Assembly: GCF_002102265.1 (NCBI RefSeq)
Contig: NZ_LQPG01000020.1
Span: 56,706-120,705 of the forward strand
Origin: Mycolicibacter longobardus
GTDB taxonomy: Bacteria > Actinomycetota > Actinomycetes > Mycobacteriales > Mycobacteriaceae
DNA: 64,000 nt
Direction of reading: 5' to 3'
A model generated the notes under the pieces. That model saw nothing but the letters and a program-made list of their open reading frames with translations. It did not search any database and was not told where the DNA came from. The first letter of the stretch is position 1. Every line of letters begins with the position of its first letter. This document shows, piece after piece, positions 44,917 to 54,357 of this stretch. The translations under genes and the position numbers were made by a program.

Positions 44917-46685
44917 CGGCCGCACCGGACCGGGCCGCCGCGCGCGCCCTGCTGTGGTCGATGCTGCGACCCTACCGCCTCGCCGCGCTGTTGCTGGCGT
45001 TGGCCGTGGTGGTGGAAAACGCTGCCCGCCTTGCGGTTCCGGTGCTGGCGCAGCGCGGTATCGACCGTGGAATCCCGCCGATCGCCGCGGACGGCTCGAC
45101 CCGGCAGCTGAGTGCGATCGTGATCGCGCTCGCGATCGTCGTGCTCACCCAGGCCGGCAGCCGGATGTTCTTCCTGCAGTGGTCCGGGATCATCGGGCAG
45201 CGGGTACTGCTGGAGCTGCGACGGCGGGTGTTCCGTCATTTCCAGCGCCTCGATGTGCGGTTCCACGACCGCTACACCTCGGGCCGGGTGGTCAGCCGGC
45301 TGACCAACGATGTCGACGCGATCCAGGAGATGCTGCAGTCCGGACTCGACGGCCTGGTCAGTGCCGCGCTCACGCTGGCCGGTACGGCGGTGCTGTTGAT
45401 CGTCCTGGACTGGCGGCTGGGCCTGATGTGCCTGACCAGCTTCCCGGTGCTGATGGTGCTGCTGCGCTGGTTCCAGACCGAGTCGGCGAAGACCTACACC
45501 GCCGTCCGCGAGCATTCCGCACGGGTGATCGTCCAGTTCGTCGAGACCATGACCGGGATCAAGGCGGTGCAGGCCTACCGCCGCGAAGCCCGCAACCAGG
45601 AGATCTTCGGTGAGGTCGCCGACCGCTACCGCGCCGTGAACGAGAAGGCGTTCAAGCTGATCGCCATCTTCAGCCCCGGCGTCAAACTGGTCGGCAACCT
45701 CACCACCGGGATGGTGCTGCTCTATGGGGGTTGGCGAGTCCTGCACGGGCACATGACGATCGGGACGTTCACCGCTTTCCTGCTCTATCTGCGGATGTTC
45801 TTCGATCCGATGCAGGACATCAGTCAGTTCCTCAACATCTTCTCCTCGGCGACTGCGGCGCTGGAGAAGCTGGCCGGGGTGCTCGCCGAAGAACCCGCCG
45901 TCACCGACCCGCCCGCCGCGGTGGTGCCGGAGGCCGTGCGCGGCGAGATCGCGCTGCGCGACGTGCATTTCGGCTATCGAACCGACCACGCGGTGCTGGC
46001 CGGGCTGTCGCTGAGTATCCCGGCCGGCCAGACCGTGGCGCTGGTCGGCAGCACCGGGGCCGGCAAGAGCACCATCGCCAAGCTGATCGCCCGGTTCTAC
46101 GACCCGGTGTCGGGAGCGGTGACGCTGGACGGCGTCGACCTGAGAGCGCTCACCCAGGCGACGTTGCGCCGGCACGTGGTGATGGTCACCCAGGAGAATT
46201 TCCTGTTCTCCGGGACGGTCGCCGACAACATCCGCTTCGGGCGTCCCGATGCGACGGACGCCGAGGTGGCCGCCGCGGCGGCGAGCGTGGGCGCCGAGGC
46301 GTTCATCGCCGCCCTGCCGGACGGCTACGACACCGATGTCGCCAAGCGCGGCGGCCGGCTCTCGGCCGGGCAGCGTCAGCTGATCGCGTTCGCCCGTGCC
46401 TTCCTTGCCGACCCGGCAGTGCTGATCCTCGACGAGGCGACGTCATCGCTGGACATCCCCGGCGAACGGATGGTGCAGAGGGCGCTGCGCAGCGTGCTGG
46501 CCGGGCGGACCGCGCTGGTGATCGCCCACCGGCTCTCCACGGTGGAGATCGCCGATCGGGTTCTGGTGATCGAGGGTGGAGACATCATCGAGGACGGGCC
46601 ACCGGCCGAGCTGATCCGCGCCGAGGGGCATTACGCCGCCCTGCACGACGCCTGGCTGCGCTCCCTGGGGACTTCGGCGCGATAG
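44913..46685 (+). CDS. ABC exporter half-transporter, catalytic partner
   Basis: A 590-residue type I exporter half with six TM segments followed by a complete ATPase site: Walker A GSTGAGKST (about residues 378-386), signature LSAGQRQLIAFARAF, Walker B AVLILDEATSSLD with catalytic Glu (about 505), and H-loop VIAHRLSTV. It is translationally coupled to the preceding degenerate half (ATGA), so the two form a heterodimer of the BmrCD/TM287-288 type. Substrate is unknown. Confidence 0.92.
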   Translation: MTAAPDRAAARALLWSMLRPYRLAALLLALAVVVENAARLAVPVLAQRGIDRGIPPIAADGSTRQLSAIVIALAIVVLTQAGSRMFFLQWSGIIGQRVLLELRRRVFRHFQRLDVRFHDRYTSGRVVSRLTNDVDAIQEMLQSGLDGLVSAALTLAGTAVLLIVLDWRLGLMCLTSFPVLMVLLRWFQTESAKTYTAVREHSARVIVQFVETMTGIKAVQAYRREARNQEIFGEVADRYRAVNEKAFKLIAIFSPGVKLVGNLTTGMVLLYGGWRVLHGHMTIGTFTAFLLYLRMFFDPMQDISQFLNIFSSATAALEKLAGVLAEEPAVTDPPAAVVPEAVRGEIALRDVHFGYRTDHAVLAGLSLSIPAGQTVALVGSTGAGKSTIAKLIARFYDPVSGAVTLDGVDLRALTQATLRRHVVMVTQENFLFSGTVADNIRFGRPDATDAEVAAAAASVGAEAFIAALPDGYDTDVAKRGGRLSAGQRQLIAFARAFLADPAVLILDEATSSLDIPGERMVQRALRSVLAGRTALVIAHRLSTVEIADRVLVIEGGDIIEDGPPAELIRAEGHYAALHDAWLRSLGTSAR

Positions 46686-46730
46686 TTGCCGCTCAGCGGT
46701 CACTACCGCGCCGCAATCGTGGTTTCGGTG

Positions 46731-46761
46731 CGTAAAGATCGGCTCGTGGGCCGCAAAGATC
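46731..46761. promoter_or_regulatory. Pair of direct repeats spaced 21 bp upstream of a DMT permease
   Basis: CGTAAAGATC (46731-46740) and CGCAAAGATC (46752-46761) differ at one base and lie two helical turns apart, 82 nt before the permease start. A third partial copy CGCAAACGC follows at about 46764. They could be tandem operator half-sites. Confidence 0.4.
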
Positions 46762-46842
46762 CCGCAAACGCGAGAGCTGCCGGGCTCCCCGCACCCGTAC
46801 GCTTTCCGCCGTGGTGAACACGTCGAACGTCAGGACGGTGAC

Positions 46843-47697
46843 GTGATCGGCTCCCCGGCCGCCCAGGGACTGGCGTTGGCGTCGGCCACCAGCTTCGGGA
46901 TCAGCGACTTCGTGGGAGGAGTCGCGTCCCGGCGGGTTGCCGCGCTCCGGGTGCTGTTGGTGTCGACCCCGGTCTCGATGGTGATGCTGGGAGTGCTGGC
47001 CATGATCGGTGGTGGCCGGATCACGACCGCAGCCGTGGTACTGGGCATGCTCGGTGGGCTCAGCCAGGCACTGGGCATCTGGTGGTTCTATGCCGCCATG
47101 GCCGCCGGCCCGATCTCGGTGGTGTCGCCGCTGGCCGCGGTCGTGGACGCCAGCGTGCCGGTATGTGTCGGGCGGGTGCTGGGGGAGCGGCCCGGTCTGC
47201 TCGCCAGCGCAGGCATCGCGGTGGCCTTGGGTGCGGTGGTGTTGATCAGCTGGCATGCCGGCGACGACGCCGTCAAGCGGCAGGCCCTCACCCGCGGCGT
47301 GATCTGGTTGACCATCGCCTCGGGAGTGGCGCTGGGCTTGAACTTCGTCTTCCTGGATCGCACCCCGTCGGACGCCGGCCTGTGGCCCCTGCTGTTCGCG
47401 CGGGGCGCCGCCACGATTCTGGTGGTCGCGGTCGCGGCGATGAGCCGCAATCTTCGGGTACCGACGGGCAAACCCCTGCGGCTGGCGCTGCTGATCGCCC
47501 TGCTCGATACCGCCGCCAACGTCACGATGCTCTTTGCACTGCAGCTCTCCCTGCTGTCACTGGCCAGCGTGCTGATCTCGCTGTACCCGGCCGCCACCGT
47601 GATCTTGGCGGTTGCGGTCCTACGGGAGCGGGTGCGTCCTCGGCAGGTGGCCGGAATGGTGCTGGCGGCCGTGGCGGTCGCGATGATCACCGGCTAG
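46843..47697 (+). CDS. DMT-superfamily (EamA-type) permease
   Basis: A 284-residue protein with ten hydrophobic segments in two EamA-like repeats (ALASATSFGISDFVGGVASRR; then GVALGLNFVFLDRT and SLLSLASVLISLYPAATVILA), typical of drug/metabolite exporters. GTG at 46843 gives a start within the first helix; a start upstream is not supported. Substrate is unknown. It converges on accD3 with 65 nt between stops. Confidence 0.87.
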   Translation: MIGSPAAQGLALASATSFGISDFVGGVASRRVAALRVLLVSTPVSMVMLGVLAMIGGGRITTAAVVLGMLGGLSQALGIWWFYAAMAAGPISVVSPLAAVVDASVPVCVGRVLGERPGLLASAGIAVALGAVVLISWHAGDDAVKRQALTRGVIWLTIASGVALGLNFVFLDRTPSDAGLWPLLFARGAATILVVAVAAMSRNLRVPTGKPLRLALLIALLDTAANVTMLFALQLSLLSLASVLISLYPAATVILAVAVLRERVRPRQVAGMVLAAVAVAMITG

Positions 47698-47727
47698 GAG
47701 CGTGCATCGCCGAAACTGACCGCCGAA

Positions 47728-47780
47728 ACCGACGTTTTGCAGGCCGCTGGTCAGTCGCATTCTCACTGCGAAACGTCGGT
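47728..47780. terminator. Possible stem-loop between DMT permease and accD3
   Basis: ACCGACGTTTTGCAG (47728-47742) pairs with CTGCGAAACGTCGGT (47766-47780) with one mismatch; the loop is 23 nt. The second arm covers the last codons of accD3. It may serve both converging genes, but the long loop lowers confidence. Confidence 0.4.
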
Positions 47781-49265
47781 CTCGACGAGATTCGGAAGCC
47801 CGATCCGGCGGTAGCGCTCCAAGCGGGCCGCCATCCGCTGGTCGGCCGGCACCTGACGCAGCGTGTGCAGCTCGGCGGCGATCACCTGCGACATCCGCTT
47901 GGCGAAGTCGATCGGTTCTTCGGCGGCGTCCGGATACTCACCCACGATCACGTCGACGATCCCGTGCGCTCGCAGGTCCGCCGAGCGGATGCCCTGCGCG
48001 GCGGAGAGCTCGGCGGCGTGCCGGGTGTCGCGGAACACGATGGCGCTGGCGCCCTCCGGCGGCAGCGGCGCCAGCCAACCGTGCAACGCCGCCAGCACCC
48101 GATCCGCCGGCACCATCGCCAGTGCGGGACCACCGCTGCCCTGACCGAGCAGCACCGACACCGTCGGGACCTCGAGGGTGACCAGCTCGGCCAGGCACGC
48201 GGCGATCTGAGCCGCCAATCCGCCCTGCTCCGCCTCCACCGACAGCGCCGGTCCCGGGGTGTCGATAACCAGCACCAACGGCAGCCGCAGCCCCGCGGCC
48301 AAGGCCATGCCACGGCGGGCGTCGCGCAATGCCACCGGGTCGGTCAGGCGGTCCGCCCCGCGCAGCTGCCCCAGCACCACGGCGGGCTGGCCCCCGAAGC
48401 GGGCCAATGCCAGCAACATGGTGGCGCCCCGCTCGGCGCTTCCGGTGCCGGACAGGAACACCCGCTCGGTGGCGCCGTGCCGCAGCAGAAATCCCACGCC
48501 CGGCCGGTCCGGGCGCCGCGACGCGCACACCGAGTCCCACGCCGGGATGTCGGGAATCGGCGCAAGGGCCGGCTTCGGGGGCGGCGGGCACGGATCGTCG
48601 AGCATCACCTTCAACGCCCGCGCGCAGGTGCGCCGCAGCCACTTCACCGGGATCACACCGTCGATCACACCGTGGGCCTGCAGGTTCTCGGCGGTCTGAA
48701 CTCCCGGCGGAAACGGTGCCCCGTAGAGCTGCTCGTAGACCCGCGGCCCCAGGAAGCCCACCAGCGCCCCGGGTTCGGCCAGTGTGACGTGCCCCAGCGA
48801 ACCCCAGGACGCGAACACCCCGCCGGTGGTCGGGTGGCGCAGGTAGACCAGGTAGGGCAGGTGCGCGCGTTTGTGCAGCTCCACCGCGGCGGCGATCTTC
48901 ACCATCTGCAGGAACGCGACGGTGCCCTCCTGCATCCGGGTACCGCCCGAGCTCGGTGACGCCAGCAGCGGCAGTCGCTCGGCGGTGGCGCGCTGTATCG
49001 CGGCGGTGATCCGCTCGGCGGCCGCCACCCCGATCGAGCCGGCCAGGAAGTCGAAGTCGCTGGCGATCACCGCTACCCGGCGGCCGTTGATCCGGCCCTC
49101 GCCGGTGGTGACGGCCTCATCGCGGCCGGTCGCGGCCCGGGCTGCGGCCAATTCGGCGGCATAGTCCGCGCTGACCGGCACCGGCAGCGGCTGCGCGTCC
49201 CAGCTGGTGAACGAGCCAGGATCCAGCACTGCGTCGCGCAGTTCGTCGGCCCCGATCCGGCTCAC
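47763..49265 (-). CDS. accD3: AccD3, acyl-CoA carboxylase carboxyltransferase (beta) subunit
   Basis: A 500-residue carboxyltransferase, orthologue of Rv0904c. The N-terminal half has the carboxyl-transferase fold (FDFLAGSIGVAAAERI, LPLLASPSSGGTRMQEGTVAFLQM, HPTTGGVFASWGSLGHV). The C-terminal half binds acyl-CoA (LVLVIDTPGPALSVEAEQGGLA, VSVLLGQGSGGPALAMVPADR, APLPPEGASAIVFRDT). It transfers CO2 from biotin to an acyl-CoA, probably acetyl-CoA. GTG at 49265 matches the family start MSRI. It is divergent from echA6 with only 28 nt between starts. Confidence 0.95.
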   Translation of the reverse strand: MSRIGADELRDAVLDPGSFTSWDAQPLPVPVSADYAAELAAARAATGRDEAVTTGEGRINGRRVAVIASDFDFLAGSIGVAAAERITAAIQRATAERLPLLASPSSGGTRMQEGTVAFLQMVKIAAAVELHKRAHLPYLVYLRHPTTGGVFASWGSLGHVTLAEPGALVGFLGPRVYEQLYGAPFPPGVQTAENLQAHGVIDGVIPVKWLRRTCARALKVMLDDPCPPPPKPALAPIPDIPAWDSVCASRRPDRPGVGFLLRHGATERVFLSGTGSAERGATMLLALARFGGQPAVVLGQLRGADRLTDPVALRDARRGMALAAGLRLPLVLVIDTPGPALSVEAEQGGLAAQIAACLAELVTLEVPTVSVLLGQGSGGPALAMVPADRVLAALHGWLAPLPPEGASAIVFRDTRHAAELSAAQGIRSADLRAHGIVDVIVGEYPDAAEEPIDFAKRMSQVIAAELHTLRQVPADQRMAARLERYRRIGLPNLVETDVSQ

Positions 49266-49293
49266 AGTACGAGCGTAATTAGGCTGGTTCGCC

Positions 49294-50025
49294 ATGATCG
49301 GTGTTACCCGCGACGAAGCCGTCACCACTATCGAGATGCAGCGTCCCGAGCGGCGCAACGCGCTGAACTCCCAACTCGTCACCGAGCTGCGCGAGGCGAT
49401 CCTCGACGCCGCCACTCACGACGTCCGGGCGATCGTGCTGACCGGGCAGGGCACCGTGTTCTGTGCGGGCGCCGACCTGTCCGGCGACGCGTTCGCCGCC
49501 GACTACCCGGACAAGCTGCTCGCCCTGCACCAGAGCATCGCCGACGTCCCGCTGCCGGTGATCGGCGCGATCAACGGGGCCGCGATCGGCGCCGGCCTGC
49601 AACTGGCCATGGTCTGCGACCTGCGGGTGGTTGCCCCCGAGGCGTTCTTCCAGTTCCCGGTCGCCAAGTACGGCCTGGCGTTGGACAACTGGAGCATCCG
49701 GCGACTGACGTCGCTGGTCGGATATGGGCGAGCCCGCGCGATGATGCTCACTGCGGAGAAGCTGCCGGCCGACGCAGCGCTGCTGACCGGGATGGCCAAC
49801 AGGCTGGGCACCGTCGCCGCCGCGCAGGCCTGGGCGCACGAGATCGCCGGGCTGGCACCGCTGGCGCTGCAGCACGCCAAGCGAGTGCTCAACGACGACG
49901 GCGCCTACCAGGAGCAGGAGCCGGCGCACAAGGAACTGTTCGACCGGGCCTGGGCCAGCCAGGACGTGATCGAGGCCCAGGTGGCCCGCGTCGAGAAGCG
50001 GCCGCCGAAGTTCACCGGCGCCTGA
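49294..50025 (+). CDS. echA6: EchA6, enoyl-CoA hydratase-family acyl-CoA-binding protein
   Basis: A 243-residue crotonase-fold protein, orthologue of Rv0905. Motifs: [37 protein letters not shown] oxyanion region ([11 protein letters not shown]), [23 protein letters not shown] and [18 protein letters not shown]. In M. tuberculosis EchA6 lacks hydratase activity and carries acyl-CoA from FAS-I to FAS-II for mycolic acid synthesis; it is a drug target. The next gene follows after 46 nt. Confidence 0.95.
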   Translation: MIGVTRDEAVTTIEMQRPERRNALNSQLVTELREAILDAATHDVRAIVLTGQGTVFCAGADLSGDAFAADYPDKLLALHQSIADVPLPVIGAINGAAIGAGLQLAMVCDLRVVAPEAFFQFPVAKYGLALDNWSIRRLTSLVGYGRARAMMLTAEKLPADAALLTGMANRLGTVAAAQAWAHEIAGLAPLALQHAKRVLNDDGAYQEQEPAHKELFDRAWASQDVIEAQVARVEKRPPKFTGA

Positions 50026-50071
50026 CGCGGCGAAGCCGGGTTCAGCGATTCGCCACCATAGACTGGACGCC

Positions 50072-51316
50072 ATGCTGCGTGGGGCACTTCGGCTGGCGGG
50101 GGCCACGGCGTCCTTGGCCGCCGGCGGTTGGACGCTTCGCGCACTGCGCGGCACCCCGGCAGCGTTGGGCGCGGCCCCGAGCGCTATTCACTCGGTGGCA
50201 GCCCGGTCGGCCCGCTACCGCGACGGGATCTTCCACAACGTCGAGCGGGTCGGAAAAGTCAACATGGACCGCGAACAACAGCGCCTGATGCTGCGCGAGC
50301 TGTTCGCCGACCGCGGTGCCGGACGGCCCGCCGCATCCATCCCGCTGGAGGTGCCCGATTTCGGCGGCGGTGTCGAGCCGTTGGCGATCACCTGGCTGGG
50401 GCACGCGACGGCACTGCTCGACGTCGACGGCTATCGCGTTCTGACCGACCCGGTGTGGAGCGAGCGCTGCTCGCCGTCGGACGCCGTCGGGCCCAGGCGG
50501 CTGCACCCCCCGCCGGTGGAACTGGCGGCGCTGCCCGCGGTAGACGCGATCGTCATCAGCCACGACCACTACGACCATCTCGACATCGACACCGTCACCG
50601 CGCTGGCTCGCAGTCAGCGGGCGCCGTTCGTCGTCCCGCTCGGTGTCGGTGCGCACCTGCGCACGTGGGGTGTGCCGGCCGAGCGGGTCGTGGAACTCGA
50701 CTGGGACGAGCAGACCACGCTCGGCGATCTCACCCTGACCTGCACCCCGGCCCGGCACTTCTCCGGACGGTTCCTGACTCGCAACCAGACCCTGTGGGCG
50801 TCGTGGGTGATCGCCGGACCCGACCACCGGGTGTACTTCGGCGGCGACAGCGGATACACCGGGAGCTTCGCCAGCATCGGCGCCGACCACGGCCCGTTCG
50901 ACGTGACCCTGCTGCCGATCGGGGCGTACAACACCGCCTGGCCGGACGTGCACATGAACCCCGAGGAGGCGGTCCGGGCGCATCTCGACCTGAACCCGTC
51001 GGCGTCGGGTCTGCTGGTGCCGATTCACTGGTGCACTTTCCGGTTGGCCCCGCACCGCTGGGTAGAGCCGGTGGAGCGGTTGCTGGCCGCAGCCGATGCC
51101 GCGGGGGTGCAGGTGGCCGTGCCCAAGCCCGGTGGTTCAGTGAGGCTCGACGGGGGAGAGGCGAAGCTGGGACCGCCGCGTGGACCCGGTGGTTCAGTGA
51201 GGCTCGACGGGGGAGAGGCGAAGCTGGGACCGCCGCAAGTACCCGGTGGCCGTGTCGAACCCGGTGGCCGTGTCGAACCCGGCGCCGCCGATCAAGCACC
51301 GTGGTGGAGGCGCTAG
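50072..51316 (+). CDS. Metallo-beta-lactamase-fold hydrolase (Rv0906-like, NAPE-PLD type) with repeat-derived C-terminus
   Basis: A 414-residue protein with an N-terminal hydrophobic helix (residues 5-28). Its MBL domain has metal ligands HDHYDHLD (about 167-174), PARHFSGRF, GGDSGYTG and PIHWCTFRLAPHRW near the C-terminus, as in N-acyl phosphatidylethanolamine phospholipase D-like enzymes. Residues 354-391 are two in-frame copies of the interspersed repeat (GGSVRLDGGEAKLGPP), followed by GGRVEP twice and GAADQAPWWRR. The domain is complete before the repeats, so they form an added tail. Orthologue of Rv0906. Confidence 0.9.
   Translation: MLRGALRLAGATASLAAGGWTLRALRGTPAALGAAPSAIHSVAARSARYRDGIFHNVERVGKVNMDREQQRLMLRELFADRGAGRPAASIPLEVPDFGGGVEPLAITWLGHATALLDVDGYRVLTDPVWSERCSPSDAVGPRRLHPPPVELAALPAVDAIVISHDHYDHLDIDTVTALARSQRAPFVVPLGVGAHLRTWGVPAERVVELDWDEQTTLGDLTLTCTPARHFSGRFLTRNQTLWASWVIAGPDHRVYFGGDSGYTGSFASIGADHGPFDVTLLPIGAYNTAWPDVHMNPEEAVRAHLDLNPSASGLLVPIHWCTFRLAPHRWVEPVERLLAAADAAGVQVAVPKPGGSVRLDGGEAKLGPPRGPGGSVRLDGGEAKLGPPQVPGGRVEPGGRVEPGAADQAPWWRR
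51131..51280 (+). repeat. Tandem pair of 57-bp repeats plus an 18-bp tandem repeat at the end of the Rv0906-like gene
   Basis: Cores at 51131-51177 and 51188-51234 are exactly 57 bp apart, sharing variant bases (GGTGGTTCAGTGAGGC, GGGGGAGAG) not seen elsewhere, so they arose by local duplication. GGTGGCCGTGTCGAACCC repeats twice right after (51245-51280). All of it is translated in the host frame. Confidence 0.93.
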
Positions 51317-51320
51317 CGCC

Positions 51321-51419
51321 ATGACCAGGCGGGCGGCTACGGCCGGCGCCACGCTGTTGGCCGCCGCGATGACTCTGGCGTACTCCGATCACGACAAGCT
51401 GGGAAGGTTCCTCCGTTGA
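51321..51419 (+). CDS. Possible short peptide between the Rv0906-like gene and ctpE
   Basis: A 32-codon frame ([20 protein letters not shown]...) with a hydrophobic, signal-like start, 5 nt after the Rv0906-like stop, whose TGA overlaps the ctpE TTG. In M. tuberculosis Rv0907, a larger beta-lactamase-like gene, lies here, so this may be a leader or the remnant of a deletion. No independent evidence of coding. Confidence 0.3.
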   Translation: MTRRAATAGATLLAAAMTLAYSDHDKLGRFLR

Positions 51420-53830
51420 CAGAAGTGCGGACCGCGGGGCTCACCGACGCCGAAGTTGCCCAGCGAGTCGCGGAGGGCCAGACCAATGACATTCCGGCCC
51501 GCGCGGCGCGCAGCGTGCGTGAGATCGTCCGCGCGAACGTCTTCACCCGGATCAACGCCATCCTGGGCGTGCTGCTGGCCATCGTGCTCACCACCGGCTC
51601 ACTGATCAATGGATTGTTCGGGCTGCTTATCGTCTTCAACAGTGTCATCGGCATGGTGCAGGAGATCCGGGCCAAGCAGATCCTGGACAAGCTTGCCATC
51701 GTCGGGCAGGCCAAACCGTTGGTGCGCAGGGAATCCGGAACGAAGCAGCTGCCACCGGCCGCGGTGGTCCTCGACGACGTCGTCGAGCTGGGTCCCGGCG
51801 ATCAGATCGTCGTCGACGGCGAGATCGTGGAGGTTTCCGACCTGGAGGTCGACGAGTCGCTGCTCACCGGTGAAGCCGACGCGATCACCAAAGGCATCGG
51901 CGACCAGGTGATGTCGGGCAGTTTCGTGGTCTCGGGCAGCGGTGCCTACCGGGCCACCCGGGTCGGCAGCGAGGCGTACGCGGCCAAACTGGCCGAGGAG
52001 GCCAGCAAGTTCACCCTGGTGAAATCCGAACTGCGCACCGGCATCAGCCAGATCCTGAAGTTCATCACCTATCTGCTGATCCCGGCCGGACTGTTGATCA
52101 TCTACACCCAGCTGTTCACCACCGACGTGGGCTGGCGAGCGGCGGTGCTGGCCATGGTCGGCGCCCTGGTACCGATGGTTCCCGAGGGCCTGGTGCTGAT
52201 GACGTCACTGGCGTTCGCGGTCGGGGTGGTCCGACTCGGCCAACGCCAGTGCCTGGTACAGGAACTGCCCGCGATCGAAGGCCTGGCCCGCGTCGACGTG
52301 GTCTGCGCCGACAAGACGGGCACCCTCACCGAGAACGGGATGCGGGTATCGGAGATCATCGAACTCGATGGCGCCGAAGGCCTTCCGGTGCGCGAGGCGC
52401 TGGCCGCGCTGGCCGCCGAGGACGCCCGCCCCAACGCCAGCATCCAGGCCATCGGCGAAGCGTTCCCGACCCCTCCGGGTTGGACCTCGAGTGCCTGCGA
52501 GCCGTTCAAGTCGTCGACCAAGTGGAGCGGCGTCTCCTTCTCCGAACACGGCAACTGGGTGATCGGGGCTCCCGACATGCTCCTCGAACCGTCATCGGCG
52601 GCCGCCGAACAAGCCGAGCGGATCGGGGCGAAGGGCCTGCGGGTGTTGCTGCTGGGCGTCTGCGACCTGCCCGTCGACCACCTCGAAGCGCCCGGGAACG
52701 TCACCCCGGTCGCACTGGTGGTGCTGGAGCAGAGGATACGGCCCGACGCGCGCGCCACCTTGGATTACTTTGCGGAGCAAGAAGTCTCGGTGAAGGTGAT
52801 CTCCGGAGACAATGCGGTCTCGGTGGGTGCGGTGGCTGGCGAGCTGGGGCTGTCCGGTGACGCGATCGACGCCCGCAAGCTGCCGGCCGAGCCGGACCAG
52901 CTGTCCGGCGCGCTGGAGGAACACACCGTGTTCGGCCGGGTGCGCCCGGACCAGAAGCGGGCCATGGTGCGGGCCCTGCAGGCGCGCGACCACACGGTGG
53001 CCATGACCGGTGACGGTGTCAACGACGTGCTGGCGCTCAAGGACGCCGACATCGGTGTCGCGATGGGATCGGGGAGCTCGGCGGCGCGGGCGGTGGCGCA
53101 GATCGTGTTGCTGGACAACAAGTTCGCGACCTTGCCCTACGTGGTGGGGGAGGGGCGCCGAGTGATCGGGAACATCGAACGGGTGGCGAACCTGTTCTTG
53201 ACCAAGACGGTGTATTCGGTGTTGCTCGCGCTGCTGGTCGGACTCGTCGGGTTGGCTTCGGTGCTGTTCGGCACCAAACCGCTGCTGTATCCGTTCCAGC
53301 CGATCCACGTCACAGTCGCCGCCTGGTTCACCATCGGCATCCCGGCGTTCATCCTGTCGCTGGCGCCCAACAACGAGCGCGCCCATCCCGGATTCGTGCG
53401 GCGGGTGATGAGCGGGGCGCTGCCGGCCGGCCTGGTGGTGGGCATTGCCACGTTTGCCTCCTATCTGTTGGCCTACCGGGGCAGCGAAGCCACCCAGGTG
53501 CAGCAGATCCAGGCGTCCACCACCGCGCTGATCACCCTGCTGACCACGGCCGGGTGGGTGCTGGCCGTGGTGGCGAGGCCCTATCAGTGGTGGCGGCTGC
53601 TGTTGGTGATCGGTTGCGGCCTGGCCTACGTGGGGATCTTCGCGATCCCGCTGGCGCGGGAGGAGTTCCTGCTGGACCCCTCCAATGTCGCGTTGACATC
53701 GTTGGCGCTCGGCATCGGGGCGCTGGGCGCCGCCACCATCGAAGCGATGTGGTGGATGCGGGGCGTCATGCTCGGTGAGCGGCCGAAGTTGTGGCGGGAG
53801 CCGGCAACGGCCAGAATGACCCAGCGATAA
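51416..53830 (+). CDS. ctpE: CtpE, P-type cation ATPase
   Basis: An 804-residue P-type ATPase, orthologue of Rv0908, which takes up calcium in mycobacteria. Key motifs: actuator [10 protein letters not shown]4 [10 protein letters not shown] (with PEGL), phosphorylation site [10 protein letters not shown] (Asp about 299), [19 protein letters not shown], and [22 protein letters not shown] hinge. About ten TM helices. Start is TTG at 51416 after GGAAGG, or GTG at 51425; either gives the conserved [15 protein letters not shown]. Confidence 0.95.
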   Translation: MTEVRTAGLTDAEVAQRVAEGQTNDIPARAARSVREIVRANVFTRINAILGVLLAIVLTTGSLINGLFGLLIVFNSVIGMVQEIRAKQILDKLAIVGQAKPLVRRESGTKQLPPAAVVLDDVVELGPGDQIVVDGEIVEVSDLEVDESLLTGEADAITKGIGDQVMSGSFVVSGSGAYRATRVGSEAYAAKLAEEASKFTLVKSELRTGISQILKFITYLLIPAGLLIIYTQLFTTDVGWRAAVLAMVGALVPMVPEGLVLMTSLAFAVGVVRLGQRQCLVQELPAIEGLARVDVVCADKTGTLTENGMRVSEIIELDGAEGLPVREALAALAAEDARPNASIQAIGEAFPTPPGWTSSACEPFKSSTKWSGVSFSEHGNWVIGAPDMLLEPSSAAAEQAERIGAKGLRVLLLGVCDLPVDHLEAPGNVTPVALVVLEQRIRPDARATLDYFAEQEVSVKVISGDNAVSVGAVAGELGLSGDAIDARKLPAEPDQLSGALEEHTVFGRVRPDQKRAMVRALQARDHTVAMTGDGVNDVLALKDADIGVAMGSGSSAARAVAQIVLLDNKFATLPYVVGEGRRVIGNIERVANLFLTKTVYSVLLALLVGLVGLASVLFGTKPLLYPFQPIHVTVAAWFTIGIPAFILSLAPNNERAHPGFVRRVMSGALPAGLVVGIATFASYLLAYRGSEATQVQQIQASTTALITLLTTAGWVLAVVARPYQWWRLLLVIGCGLAYVGIFAIPLAREEFLLDPSNVALTSLALGIGALGAATIEAMWWMRGVMLGERPKLWREPATARMTQR

Positions 53831-53856
53831 CCGGGGATAGAAGGGGAAACAAGGAC

Positions 53857-54294
53857 ATGGCCAAGCTCTCTGGAGCTATCGACGTCCCGCTGCCTCCCGA
53901 GGAGGCTTGGGCGCACGCCTCGGATCTGTCGCGCTACAAGGAGTGGCTGACCATCCACCGGGTGTGGCGCAGCGTGCTGCCCGACACCCTGGAAAAGGGC
54001 ACCACGCTGGAGTCGATCGTCGAGGTCAAGGGCATGCCCAACCGGATCAGGTGGACGATCGTGAACTACAAGCCGCCGACGGGGATGACCCTCAACGGCG
54101 ACGGCAAGGGTGGGGTCAAGATCAAGCTGCTCGCCAAGGTCGCCCCGGCCGGCGACGGCGCCAAGGTCAGCTTCGACGTGCACCTGGGCGGGCCGGCGCT
54201 GTTCGGTCCGATCGGAATGCTGGTGGCCGCCGCGCTGCGCAGTGACATCGATGAGTCGCTGCGCAAGTTCGTCAGGGTTTTCGCGCAGGTTTAA
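53857..54294 (+). CDS. SRPBCC-family protein, Rv0910-like toxin homologue
   Basis: A 145-residue START-like protein: AKLSGAIDVPLPPEEAWAHASDLSRYKEWLTIHRVW at the N-terminus and a long C-terminal helix (DIDESLRKFVRVFAQV). It corresponds to Rv0910, reported as the toxin of the Rv0909-Rv0910 pair in M. tuberculosis. Here it follows ctpE after 26 nt and no Rv0909-like antitoxin gene is present between them. AGGGG and AAGGAC lie before the ATG at 53857. Confidence 0.87.
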   Translation: MAKLSGAIDVPLPPEEAWAHASDLSRYKEWLTIHRVWRSVLPDTLEKGTTLESIVEVKGMPNRIRWTIVNYKPPTGMTLNGDGKGGVKIKLLAKVAPAGDGAKVSFDVHLGGPALFGPIGMLVAAALRSDIDESLRKFVRVFAQV

Positions 54295-54298
54295 TCGG

Positions 54299-54327
54299 TT
54301 GCACGCCACGCCATCCCGCGGCTAGGG
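54299..54327 (+). promoter_or_regulatory. Possible promoter of the ABC-F leader transcript
   Basis: A TTGCAC -35-like box (about 54299-54304) and a TAGGGT -10 (about 54322-54327) are separated by about 17-18 nt, just after the SRPBCC gene and about 30 nt before the leader peptide frame. Confidence 0.45.
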
Positions 54328-54357
54328 TGGCGGGCGTCCCACACAGGAGGTCATGGA

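Noticed and set aside
50039..50048. GGTTCAGCGA between echA6 and the Rv0906-like gene as a remnant of the interspersed repeat
   Set aside because: Ten matching bases alone are too short to claim a copy.
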